Source: Streptomyces melanogenes
GTDB taxonomy: Bacteria > Actinomycetota > Actinomycetes > Streptomycetales > Streptomycetaceae
Length of the DNA: 44,174 nt
Direction: 5' to 3'
Assembly: GCF_014649795.1 (NCBI RefSeq)
Contig: NZ_BMTS01000042.1
Coordinates: 1-44,174 of the forward strand
In this document: positions 17,890-25,531 of the stretch, piece after piece
Layout: every line of letters starts with the position of its first letter
Numbering within the stretch: position 1 is the first letter of the stretch
Program-made: the position numbers and the translations under genes
Notes under the pieces: model-generated
The model's input: the letters and a program-made list of their open reading frames with translations, nothing else
What the model was told of the DNA's origin: nothing
Database searches by the model: none

Positions 17890-20322
17890 CTACTTCACCG
17901 AGGGGCCCACCTCAACCGTGATCTTCTCTCCGTTCCTCGGCTGCGAGACGACCTCGATCCGGGTGTTGGTGTCCGTCACCTGGACACTTCCGTGCTTGTT
18001 CTCGGCGTAGTAGTAGACACCCTGGTGGTCGTCGAAGACCGGGACGCCCGCCTGCGCCGGGAAGGTGGTGGCCACGCCCTCCCGGTGCAGGGTCAGCGCG
18101 GGCACCGGGTACCGGCCGAAGGCCGCGTCGTACGGCGTGACCTTGTTCGAGACCGGCACGCCGTCCGCCCACTTCATCGGCTTGGCATGGGCGTCGACGG
18201 GCAGCAGCAGGCCCTTGCCCGGGTGCTCACTGACGTTGTTGTCGCGCTGCGAGGTGTCCCACTGCCACAGCACCAGACCCGGGCTGTAGGAGTAGTGCTC
18301 GACCCAGTCGTTCATCCGGGGCCGGTCGCCGAAGTTGTACGGGCCGGTCTTGAGGGCCTTGTCGTACGAGGCGTACTGGCGGTTCTCGGCGATGTAGTAC
18401 ACCGGGAAGTCGCCGGTGACGGAGGCGCCGACCCGCCGGAAGCCGCGCGCGGTCCAGCCGTTGTCGTCGCCTTCGGCGTCGTCCGAGAAGAGCGTGGTGC
18501 CGTCGGCCTTCACGGCGATGGTGTCGGCGGCGAAGCCGATCGGCGCGACGCCGCCGTCCGTCTTGTAGCGGAAGCGGATGCCGATCTTCTGGCCGGCATA
18601 GGCGTCGAGGGGGAACACCAGCTGCCGGTAGGTGTCGGAGGCGCCGGTCAGGGCGGGCTTGTCGCCGCCGTCGCGGGTGATCGGTCGGCCGTCGGCGGTG
18701 CCGTCGATGGACCTCCAGCTGGCGCCGCCGTCGGTGGAGACCTGGGTGTAGAGGTAGTCGAAGTCCTTCTCGATGTTCCACCAGGCGGCGAGTTCCAGGG
18801 AGGCGGTGGACTTGCCCGTCAGGTCGACCGTGCGGGTCAGGGTGTTGGACAGGTTGTCGCCGTAGCCGCTCCACCACTGCTCGGCGCCCTGCCGGGGTGC
18901 CACGATGCCGGTGGTGACCGTCTTCTTCGGAAGCTGGACGACCAGCGCCTGGGGGCGCTTGGTGTGGTACTCCGCGACGCCCAGGGTGTGGGTCGACCTT
19001 GTCGCGGCCTTGGCCGTGTCGTAGTTCAGCCAGCCCAGCTGGAGCTTGTCCCAGGCGGTCATGTCGCCCGGCATGTCGCCGATCGAGTCCTTGCCGGTGC
19101 CCAGCCAGGAGCCGGCCGACATCAGGGACCAGAAGCCGACCGAGTTCTCGACTGCCTTGTCGTTGGTGTCGTAGAGGTCCGGCAGACCGAGGTCGTGGCC
19201 GTACTCGTGGGCGAAGACGCCGAGGCCGCCGTTCTCCGGCTGCATCGTGTAGTCGCCGACCCAGATACCGGTGTCGCCGATCTGCGTGCCGCCCGCCTTG
19301 TATCCCGTGGGGCCGGTGTCACCGTCGTCGTGCCCGTAGGCGTAACCGCGGTGTGCCCACAGGGCGTTGGTGCCCTGGACGCCGCCGCCGGCCGACTCGT
19401 CCTCGCCCGCGTGGACGATCTGGAAGTGGTCGATGTAGCCGTCGGGCTCGTTGAAGTCGCCGTCGTTGTCGTGGTCGGTACGGTCCCACTGGTCGTACTG
19501 GGCCAGTTGGGCCTTGATCTGCTCGGTGGTCCGACCCTTGGCCCTCTGGTCGGCAACCCAGGCGTTGACGCCGTCGCGCACCAGGTCCTCGACGTTGGGG
19601 CAGTTGCTGGCCTCGCAGTAGTTGGAGCCGTAACGGGCCTCGTTCCCGTCGACCTTCACCCAGTCGGAGACCTCGCCCTCGACCGAGTAGCGGCCCGAGG
19701 ACGTCTTCTCGTAGTACGTCTTCAGGGACTGCTTCTGGGTGCCGTCGGCGTTCTTGCCGGTGCCGAAATACAGGTCCTGGAAGTGCTTCTGGTTGTAGTC
19801 CTTCTGCCAGGCCGTGCTGTTGTTCTTGGCCCGGTCGGGCTTGGCTATCCGGTTGTGCAGCGGGCCGGGGGTGCCCCCGTACTTGACGACCGGCGGCTTG
19901 GGGCCGGCCGGACCGTCCGGGTCGAACATGGTCGTGCTGTCGACCTTGTCGCCGAACTCCACCAGGATCGTGAAGATCTTGTCGGTCTTCTCGCGGGCGA
20001 GCTCGACGTACTTCTTGTCGGCCAGCTGGACGACCTCGGAGCCGTTGCGCGCCTGGGGCTTGAGCTTGCCCGACAGGACCTGTTCCAAGGCCTCCTGACG
20101 CTGCTTGGCCTCGGTCCGCGCGTAAGGACCCTCGATGAGGTGCCCCTTGCCCGCCCCGTGGCCCCCCTCTCCGGGCCCCTCCGGCGGGGCGCCGACGGCG
20201 GTGTGCGACACGCCGTGCGCGTCAGCGGCCGGACCGGCCGCTGACGCGTTGCCTGCGGCAGCCGTTGCCGTCAGCGTCACGAGCACGGCGCCCGTCGCCA
20301 ACACACTTCTCCTACTGGACAC
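17890..20322 (-). CDS. Secreted M6-family metalloprotease (immune inhibitor A-like)
   Basis: An 810-residue exported protease. The GTG at 20322 has AAGGA nine nt upstream and opens a signal peptide (SSRRSVLATGAVLVTLTATA ... NASA). The zinc site HEYGH is at 372-376 (GVFAHEYGHDLGLPDLYDT), the family signature of immune inhibitor A. The following FWSLMSAGSWLG and DKLQLGWL are also conserved. The C-terminal half contains the usual beta domains of M6 proteins (AAWWNIEKDFDYLY, FRYKTDGGV). It degrades extracellular proteins. It lies 76 nt behind the small RICIN gene on the same strand, so co-transcription is likely. No RICIN domain is fused to this protease. Confidence 0.92.
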   Translation of the reverse strand: MSSRRSVLATGAVLVTLTATAAAGNASAAGPAADAHGVSHTAVGAPPEGPGEGGHGAGKGHLIEGPYARTEAKQRQEALEQVLSGKLKPQARNGSEVVQLADKKYVELAREKTDKIFTILVEFGDKVDSTTMFDPDGPAGPKPPVVKYGGTPGPLHNRIAKPDRAKNNSTAWQKDYNQKHFQDLYFGTGKNADGTQKQSLKTYYEKTSSGRYSVEGEVSDWVKVDGNEARYGSNYCEASNCPNVEDLVRDGVNAWVADQRAKGRTTEQIKAQLAQYDQWDRTDHDNDGDFNEPDGYIDHFQIVHAGEDESAGGGVQGTNALWAHRGYAYGHDDGDTGPTGYKAGGTQIGDTGIWVGDYTMQPENGGLGVFAHEYGHDLGLPDLYDTNDKAVENSVGFWSLMSAGSWLGTGKDSIGDMPGDMTAWDKLQLGWLNYDTAKAATRSTHTLGVAEYHTKRPQALVVQLPKKTVTTGIVAPRQGAEQWWSGYGDNLSNTLTRTVDLTGKSTASLELAAWWNIEKDFDYLYTQVSTDGGASWRSIDGTADGRPITRDGGDKPALTGASDTYRQLVFPLDAYAGQKIGIRFRYKTDGGVAPIGFAADTIAVKADGTTLFSDDAEGDDNGWTARGFRRVGASVTGDFPVYYIAENRQYASYDKALKTGPYNFGDRPRMNDWVEHYSYSPGLVLWQWDTSQRDNNVSEHPGKGLLLPVDAHAKPMKWADGVPVSNKVTPYDAAFGRYPVPALTLHREGVATTFPAQAGVPVFDDHQGVYYYAENKHGSVQVTDTNTRIEVVSQPRNGEKITVEVGPSVK

Positions 20323-20398
20323 TTGAAAGGGTCCTTTCCCGCGTGCCTGTCGGCACGGCGTGCTTGATGGGTGCGATGGAGTCCTCGGCCCGTACGGA

Positions 20399-20950
20399 TC
20401 AGAACTGGTTCCACCACTGGGCCGCGTCGTTGCCGTCACAGGGGACGGCGGAGAGAACGGCCTGAAGGCCGTTGGCCCTGAGGCACTTGCCGGTGGCGAC
20501 GTTCTGGATCATGCTCCAGCCGGTCTTGTCCTTGTCGAGGACCCGCCACCGCTGGTTGGCGTTGACGTCGAGGCGGTCGATTCCGGCCTGCCCCTGCCAG
20601 GGGCGCCAGATCTGGACCTTGCCCTTCGTCACGTCCTGGTCGAGCACATAGCCGTTGTGCGAGACCACGAGCTCATCTCCACGCTGGTATACGGCGAAGT
20701 CCTGGCCGGGATCCCCCTTCCAGAACTCCAGGGACAGCATCTGGCCATCGACGTCCCGGCCTTCCGGGACCGCTATGACAGCCGCCGGGCGGACAGAGCC
20801 GGTGTACTCGCCGGACTCGGCCCAGTTGCGCAGGTGCGCCGCCCTGGTGACCGTGACGTCCGGGTCAGCGGCGTGCACACTGCCGACGGCCTGGCTGAGC
20901 AGAGCGAGCGCGGCAACGCCCGTGGCGGTCATCGCGTGACGGATACGCAT
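20399..20950 (-). CDS. Small secreted RICIN-type lectin protein
   Basis: A 183-residue exported protein. The start is either the ATG at 20950 or an in-frame ATG at 20962; both give a signal peptide (MRIRHAMTATGVAALALL ... SVHA-ADP). The mature part is a single ricin-like beta-trefoil, with VQIWRPW, NQRWRVL and the last repeat NVATGKCLRANG ... VPCDGNDAAQWW. It has no catalytic domain, so it may be a carbohydrate-binding accessory or competitor for the proteases encoded nearby. It precedes the M6 protease gene by 76 nt. Confidence 0.75.
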   Translation of the reverse strand: MRIRHAMTATGVAALALLSQAVGSVHAADPDVTVTRAAHLRNWAESGEYTGSVRPAAVIAVPEGRDVDGQMLSLEFWKGDPGQDFAVYQRGDELVVSHNGYVLDQDVTKGKVQIWRPWQGQAGIDRLDVNANQRWRVLDKDKTGWSMIQNVATGKCLRANGLQAVLSAVPCDGNDAAQWWNQF

Positions 20951-21031
20951 CGTGTGATCCATGCCTTTCTTCGTGGGTTGACTCGGGTCAGCGTCGGTGA
21001 AGGCCCGTCGACGAGGCGGCGGGGCGAAGGA

Positions 21032-21119
21032 CCGGGCCCGCCTGGGGGGGGTAGGCGGGCCCGGAGATCGGAGGGGGTGCGGTATCCGGTCGTGGGCGCC
21101 ACGATGCGCGGCGCCCACG
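21032..21119 (-). terminator. Two hairpins between broken RICIN gene and RICIN protein gene
   Basis: First stem: 21091-21100 with 21110-21119 (10 bp, CGTGGGCGCC). Second stem: 21032-21043 with 21053-21064 (12 bp, CCGGGCCCGCCT). Both are perfect and lie 40-130 nt after the end of the broken gene. They may terminate or only reduce transcription into the downstream genes. Confidence 0.55.
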
Positions 21120-21160
21120 AGAGCGGGGCAGACCCGCACGGCCCCGCCCCACCGGCGTCA

Positions 21161-21360
21161 GCCGCGCGGGACCTTCAAGGCCGCCCACTGCTTGGGGCCC
21201 GGGATGCCGTCGGCGCCCCTTGGTGCAGTTGGAGTGGTACGGCTGGATCCGGGTGCCGGATGCCTCGTTGCTGCCCTGGACGTCGGTGACGAGCTTCGCC
21301 CGGGCCGTCCAACGACGCCTGGGGCGTCCCTGCCTGATCGTCGTACGGAAGCAGCGGCAT
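21161..21360 (-). pseudogene. Remnant of a RICIN-domain gene
   Basis: The ATG at 21360 has a near-perfect ribosome binding site (AAAGGAG seven nt upstream). The frame it opens encodes no recognisable protein. A neighbouring frame reads AKLVTDVQGSNEASGTRIQP then YHSNCT, very like one beta-trefoil repeat, and a third frame ends GPKQWAALKVPRG before a stop at 21161. A signal peptide and most of a RICIN domain are therefore missing, with at least two frame changes. It sits directly behind the triple GTTGA promoter at 21613, so it was probably the first gene of the operon. Confidence 0.45.
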
Positions 21361-21544
21361 CGGGTGACTCCTTTCCTGTGCCCCTCCGGCAGGGATGCAG
21401 GAGCTTGCCGACCCGGTGGGAGCTGGCGAAGGCCGGGACCGTGCCGTCCCGTACGGCGGGCAGCCGGTGGGCGGCAGTACAGTCGCGTGGGAATTCCTTG
21501 TCCACACGGGGCAACTGCCGTTGCACGGCTGCGAGACTCCTGTA
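21361..21544. other. Leader region of the broken RICIN gene
   Basis: Expected untranslated leader between the promoter at 21545-21613 and the ATG at 21360. No separate gene is seen. Confidence 0.4.
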
Positions 21545-21613
21545 TCCGCGGTGCGCGGTGTACGGGAAGAGAGTCGCCGTCCTGCATCAACCCGGGATCA
21601 ACAGAAGGTCAAC
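21545..21613 (-). promoter_or_regulatory. SARP-type operator and promoter, twin of the one at 2501
   Basis: On the minus strand GTTGA starts at 21613, 21602 and 21591, exactly 11 bp apart (plus-strand TCAAC at 21587, 21598, 21609). Downstream comes GCGACTCT and then an ACCGCGCA stretch. Aligned with 2501-2560, most bases over about 60 bp are the same, including the spacers GACCTTC and TTGATGC. It points toward the broken RICIN gene, the small RICIN gene and the M6 protease. Confidence 0.75.
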
Positions 21614-21861
21614 CGGACCAGCCACGCCGACAGTGCGACGCGCAGCCCTCGCGGACATCTCCCTCGGATCCGTGGCACATGAGACGGTCGCGGTCTGCTG
21701 TCCTGCGACCACCCGCCGGGATGTCCTCCCGGCGGCCGATCTTGAGGAGCGGACCGCTGGAAGTCACCTCGGCTCACCCACATGTCCCTCAGACCGGTGG
21801 TGAAGTCCACCAACTCGGCCGTCGCGCCGCGCGCGGCGGCGGGCGCATGACGGGAGAGGCA

Positions 21862-21987
21862 TCAACGGCACGTCAACAAAAGCTCTACGGCCGCTACCGG
21901 TACAGGGGTTGGCGGCGCCGTGTGACCAGCGACTAGCCCTGCGAGGGGCGTCAACACGCCATCAACAAAAGTTCTACGGCCCTCAAC
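21862..21987 (+). promoter_or_regulatory. Two TCAAC pairs upstream of the second SARP gene
   Basis: TCAAC occurs at 21862/21873 and at 21951/21962, each pair spaced 11 bp, with a further TCAAC at 21983. The two pairs share flanks: GAG(A/G)GGC before, and AAAAG(C/T)TCTACGGCC after. The copies start 89 bp apart. They match the half-sites of the 2501 and 21613 operators and lie 115-240 nt before the SARP start, so autoregulation is plausible. Confidence 0.6.
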
Positions 21988-22100
21988 AGCGGAAGGAGTT
22001 CCCGCAGCGAGCGCCCAGCGGCCGACCATGCGAGGGCTAGGCTGGCGCGCTCCGGTGAGGGGGACCGGAGCCGTACGTTTCGGGGAGTCAACGGGGGATT

Positions 22101-25100
22101 ATGGACATGTACAGTTTTGTGCTGCTCGGGCCGCCGGTCGTGTCGCGGGGCGGGACGGTCGTCAAGGCGATGCAGCCGCAGCAGATGGCCATGCTGGCGG
22201 CACTCGCCTTCCGCGCGGGGCGGCGTGTGGGGACCGAGGACCTGATCGACGGGATGTTCGGGGACACCCCGCCGCCCAGTGCCGTGAACATGGTCACCAA
22301 CTACGTGCTGCGGCTGCGCAAGAGCCTGGGCGCCACCGCGGTCGTATGGAGCTCGGGCGGCTATCTGCTCGACGTCGACCCGGCCTGTGTGGACGCCACC
22401 GAGTTCCTGCGCCGCACCGGCACCCCGCCCGAGGGCGATCCGGTGGCCGAGGCCGAACGGCTCGGCGGGGCGCTCGCGTTGTGGACGGGAGAGACCGCCC
22501 TGGCCGGACTGCCGGGGCCCTGGTGCCAACGGCAGCGGGAGTCACTGGCCGAGCACCGCGAGGCCGCCCGCCAGGGCTGGTTCGACCAGCAACTGCTGCT
22601 GGGCCGGCACGAGCGCACCCTCGTCGACATCACCGCCGCCTCCAGGGCCCGGCCCTACGACGAGCGGCTGTACGCCACCCTCATGATCGCGCTCACCCGC
22701 TCCGGCCGACAGGCCGAGGCACTGGATGTCTACCGGCGGGCCCGCAGTGTTCTGATCCACGAACTCGGCGTCGACCCGGGTCCGGATCTGGCCCGCGTCC
22801 ACGAGGCGATTCTGCGCGGTGAGGACCCCGGACCGCCGTTCGCGGCCGCTGCCCCGGTCACCCTTGGCGCCGCTGTACCCGCCCTCTCTGTTGCTCCCGC
22901 CAGCTTCTCACCCGCCGCCCCCCAGCAACTCCCCTCTCCACCCGCAGATCTGACGGGCCGCCAGGACCAGGTCGCCGGGCTCGTCGACGCGCTCCGGTCG
23001 GCCGGCCACGCCGTCGGAATGGTGACGGGCATGGGCGGCAGCGGCAAGACCACCCTGGCGACCGTGACCGCGCACGCGGTCGCCGGCGACTTCCCCGACG
23101 GGCAGTTGTGGGCATCGCTGCACGGCGCCTCCGACACCCCCGCCGACCCCGGCGACGTCCTGGCCGACTTCCTCCTGGCCCTGGGCGTTGCCCCGGAGCA
23201 GCTGCCTGACGCCACCGCCCAGCGGGCCGTCCTGTACCGCACGATGCTGGCCGACAAGCGCGTCCTGGTCGTCCTCGACGACGCCGCCGACACCAACCAG
23301 ATCACCCCGCTGCTCCCGGGCTCTCCCCGCAGCGCGGTCCTGGTCACCTCCCGCACCCGCCCGACCATCGGCGTAAGCGCCGCTGTCGCCCTGGAGCGGA
23401 TGGCGCGCGCCGAGTCCGTACAGCTCATCGCCGCGATCATCGGTGCGGAGCGGGCGGCGGCCGAGCCGGACGCCGTCGTGGCCCTCGCCGCTGCGTGCGG
23501 GGACCTGCCACTGGCGCTGCGCGTCGTGGCGACGCGCCTGGCCCACCGGCCGGGCTGGAGCGTGCGGTCCATGGTCGACAGGCTGGCCGACGAGGCGCGG
23601 CTGCTGGGCGAACTGCGCACCGGCGACCTGCGCGTCGCCCAGGCCTTCGAGCTGTCGTACGGTCAGCTCACCCCCGACCAGGCCCACGCCTTCCTCATAC
23701 TCGCCCTGCCCAAAGCACACACCTGGAGCCTGTCGGCCGCCGCCGCGGTACTGGCCCTGGACGAGCACGCCGCCGAACAGGTCCTCGAAGACCTCGTGGA
23801 CACGGCACTGCTGAACTCCCCCCAGCCCGGCCACTACGCCTTCCACGACCTCGTCCGTGTCTACGCCCGCGCCAAGGCCCGCGAACAACTCGACGCCCGC
23901 GACCACGCCGCGGCCCTCACCCGCGCCGTCGACTTCGTCCACGCCACCGTGGCCGCCTGCCTGCGCACGGCGGCGCCCGCCGTCATGCGGGCCATCGGGC
24001 CGCGCGGCGCGACACCGACAGTCAGCGCCGGTGCGAGTGGCCTCGACGACGGCGCGGCCGCCCGTGCGTGGATACGCACCGAACTGTCGGCCATCGTGGC
24101 CATCTGCGAGCAGGCGGCGGCCCAAGGCGACCGGGAAGCGGTCGTCCACGCGGTGGAGACGGTTGGTGTGCTCGCCGCGTGGACGGATGCCACCCCCATG
24201 GCGGTGCTCGCGGGCGCCGCTGAGGCCCTCGCCGTGGCCACGGCACCCGGAGGCCGGGCCTACTCCGGCGACTTCACCCATGCCATCGCCTGCCATGCCA
24301 CCGGCTCCGTCCGTGTGGTGGGACCGCGGCCGCGCAGCGCCATCGCGGCGTTCACCGAGGCCCTCCGCTTCGCCGGGGCCGGTGCGGAGGATGCGGTCGA
24401 CAAACTGCGGCCGCACTACCTGACGAGCTTCGCCCACTACGGCCTCGCCCTCACGTATCTGCAGCTGAGGGAGTTCGCCGAGGCCCGCCACCATGCACGG
24501 GTCTCCATCGAGGTCGCCGCACGCACGGGCAACGAGGACCTCATCCATCAGCACACCCTGGTGCTCCTCCAGATCGAGGCGCGCGACGAGGAACGCCACG
24601 TCGACACCGGCGACCTCGCCCGCCAGGTCCTGGAGCTCGCCGCCTGGTTCGAGCGGACGGGCGACCAGGATTCCGCGATCAACGCGATCATCATCGCCGG
24701 GGATGCACGGCATCACAGCGGGCAGTTCGTGCAGGCGGCACATCTCTATGAGCGGGCACAGGCCCTGGCGTCCGCCGTCAGGAGCGGCGCCGTCGAGACG
24801 GTGTGCCACTACCGGGCCGCCGAAGCGTACGCGGCCGCCGCCGACGGCAACGGCGCCGACGCACTGGCGCGGGCGGCGCTGCGGCACGCGGCCGCCGCCG
24901 TCGAGGGCGCGACCCGGTGCGCCGAGGAACTGATCACGGCCCGCGCCCACCAGGCGATGGGCAAGGCCCTCGCCGCCAGCGGCTCTCACCGCAAGGCCCA
25001 CGAACACCTCACCCTCGCGGTGACCGGCTACTCCCACCTCGGCATGACGTCCGAAGCGGACCTGCTCACCGCGCTGATGGCCGCGGGCGGACCGGCAGAT

Positions 25101-25109
25101 CACATGTAG
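22101..25109 (+). CDS. AfsR-like SARP regulator (BTAD, NB-ARC, TPR), second copy
   Basis: A 1002-residue activator with the same layout as the SARP at 12901: winged helix (YSFVLLGPPVVSRGG, VTNYVLRLRKSLGA) to about residue 95, BTAD to about 250, a Pro/Ala linker, NB-ARC with Walker A GMGGSGKTTLA near 312 and Walker B RVLVVLDDAADT, then a long alpha-helical TPR-like region. GGGGGA lies just upstream; an in-frame ATG two codons later (22107) is equally possible. Its promoter region carries two TCAAC pairs of the type found before the RICIN genes, making it the best candidate for the regulator of those genes and of itself. Binding is not shown. Confidence 0.88.
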   Translation: MDMYSFVLLGPPVVSRGGTVVKAMQPQQMAMLAALAFRAGRRVGTEDLIDGMFGDTPPPSAVNMVTNYVLRLRKSLGATAVVWSSGGYLLDVDPACVDATEFLRRTGTPPEGDPVAEAERLGGALALWTGETALAGLPGPWCQRQRESLAEHREAARQGWFDQQLLLGRHERTLVDITAASRARPYDERLYATLMIALTRSGRQAEALDVYRRARSVLIHELGVDPGPDLARVHEAILRGEDPGPPFAAAAPVTLGAAVPALSVAPASFSPAAPQQLPSPPADLTGRQDQVAGLVDALRSAGHAVGMVTGMGGSGKTTLATVTAHAVAGDFPDGQLWASLHGASDTPADPGDVLADFLLALGVAPEQLPDATAQRAVLYRTMLADKRVLVVLDDAADTNQITPLLPGSPRSAVLVTSRTRPTIGVSAAVALERMARAESVQLIAAIIGAERAAAEPDAVVALAAACGDLPLALRVVATRLAHRPGWSVRSMVDRLADEARLLGELRTGDLRVAQAFELSYGQLTPDQAHAFLILALPKAHTWSLSAAAAVLALDEHAAEQVLEDLVDTALLNSPQPGHYAFHDLVRVYARAKAREQLDARDHAAALTRAVDFVHATVAACLRTAAPAVMRAIGPRGATPTVSAGASGLDDGAAARAWIRTELSAIVAICEQAAAQGDREAVVHAVETVGVLAAWTDATPMAVLAGAAEALAVATAPGGRAYSGDFTHAIACHATGSVRVVGPRPRSAIAAFTEALRFAGAGAEDAVDKLRPHYLTSFAHYGLALTYLQLREFAEARHHARVSIEVAARTGNEDLIHQHTLVLLQIEARDEERHVDTGDLARQVLELAAWFERTGDQDSAINAIIIAGDARHHSGQFVQAAHLYERAQALASAVRSGAVETVCHYRAAEAYAAAADGNGADALARAALRHAAAAVEGATRCAEELITARAHQAMGKALAASGSHRKAHEHLTLAVTGYSHLGMTSEADLLTALMAAGGPADHM

Positions 25110-25199
25110 AGAGCGGGTAGACCACCGCTCGGCAGTCTTCTCCCAACAGGCCGGACGACAACAGGATCCGGCCCCGGGAGAGGAAAGGAGGGTCACATC

Positions 25200-25223
25200 A
25201 TGATGGGACGTACCACCCGCTGA
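25200..25223 (+). CDS. Seven-codon ORF with strong ribosome binding site (MMGRTTR)
   Basis: AAAGGAGG at 25185-25192 is followed after 7 nt by ATG ATG and a stop after seven codons. It could be a leader peptide or the stub of a deleted gene. Function unknown. Confidence 0.35.
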   Translation: MMGRTTR

Positions 25224-25302
25224 TCCGGCGCCGTGACGAGTGATCCGGACCCCGATGGTGTCCGTGCCCCCCAGGAACAAGAGGAACATCAGGAGGGTCC
25301 GC

Positions 25303-25326
25303 ATGAAGCGCTACCAGGAGCAGTGA
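25303..25326 (+). CDS. Seven-codon ORF with strong ribosome binding site (MKRYQEQ)
   Basis: AGGAGGG at 25291-25297 lies five nt before the ATG; a stop follows after seven codons. A hairpin begins 25 nt after the stop, and an MFS exporter starts about 200 nt downstream. This order resembles a leader peptide/attenuator, but a gene stub is equally possible. Confidence 0.4.
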   Translation: MKRYQEQ

Positions 25327-25350
25327 TCGACTGATCACGCACCACCACGG

Positions 25351-25389
25351 CACGGCCCCAGGTCGCTCATTCCCCGGCCTGGGGCCGTG
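25351..25389 (+). terminator. Strong hairpin: terminator or attenuator before the MFS gene
   Basis: A perfect 12-bp stem (25351-25362 with 25378-25389, arms CACGGCCCCAGG) with a 15-nt loop. It lies between the two tiny ORFs and the exporter gene. Confidence 0.7.
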
Positions 25390-25531
25390 GCCGTCCGCTG
25401 TCCACGGCCGAGCGGGAGAGGGCGGTATCCGGCCCTTCCGCTACCGGCTCCGGGGTCCGGCGCCACATGGGCGGCCCGGGAGCAGACCCGGTGCAGAGCC
25501 GCGGTAGAGCCGGTGCGCCCAGGCTGCGGGC

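Noticed and set aside
17872..20244. 790-codon plus-strand frame
   Set aside because: Val/Gly-rich antisense of the M6 protease, whose zinc motif and signal peptide are clear.
20969..20978. Single GTTGA considered as a SARP site for the small RICIN gene
   Set aside because: No second copy at 11-bp spacing.
22086..22092. Single TCAAC just before the second SARP start
   Set aside because: Isolated; no periodic partner, and it lies in the ribosome binding region.
22908..25304. 798-codon minus-strand frame
   Set aside because: Antisense of the second SARP gene; no family resemblance.
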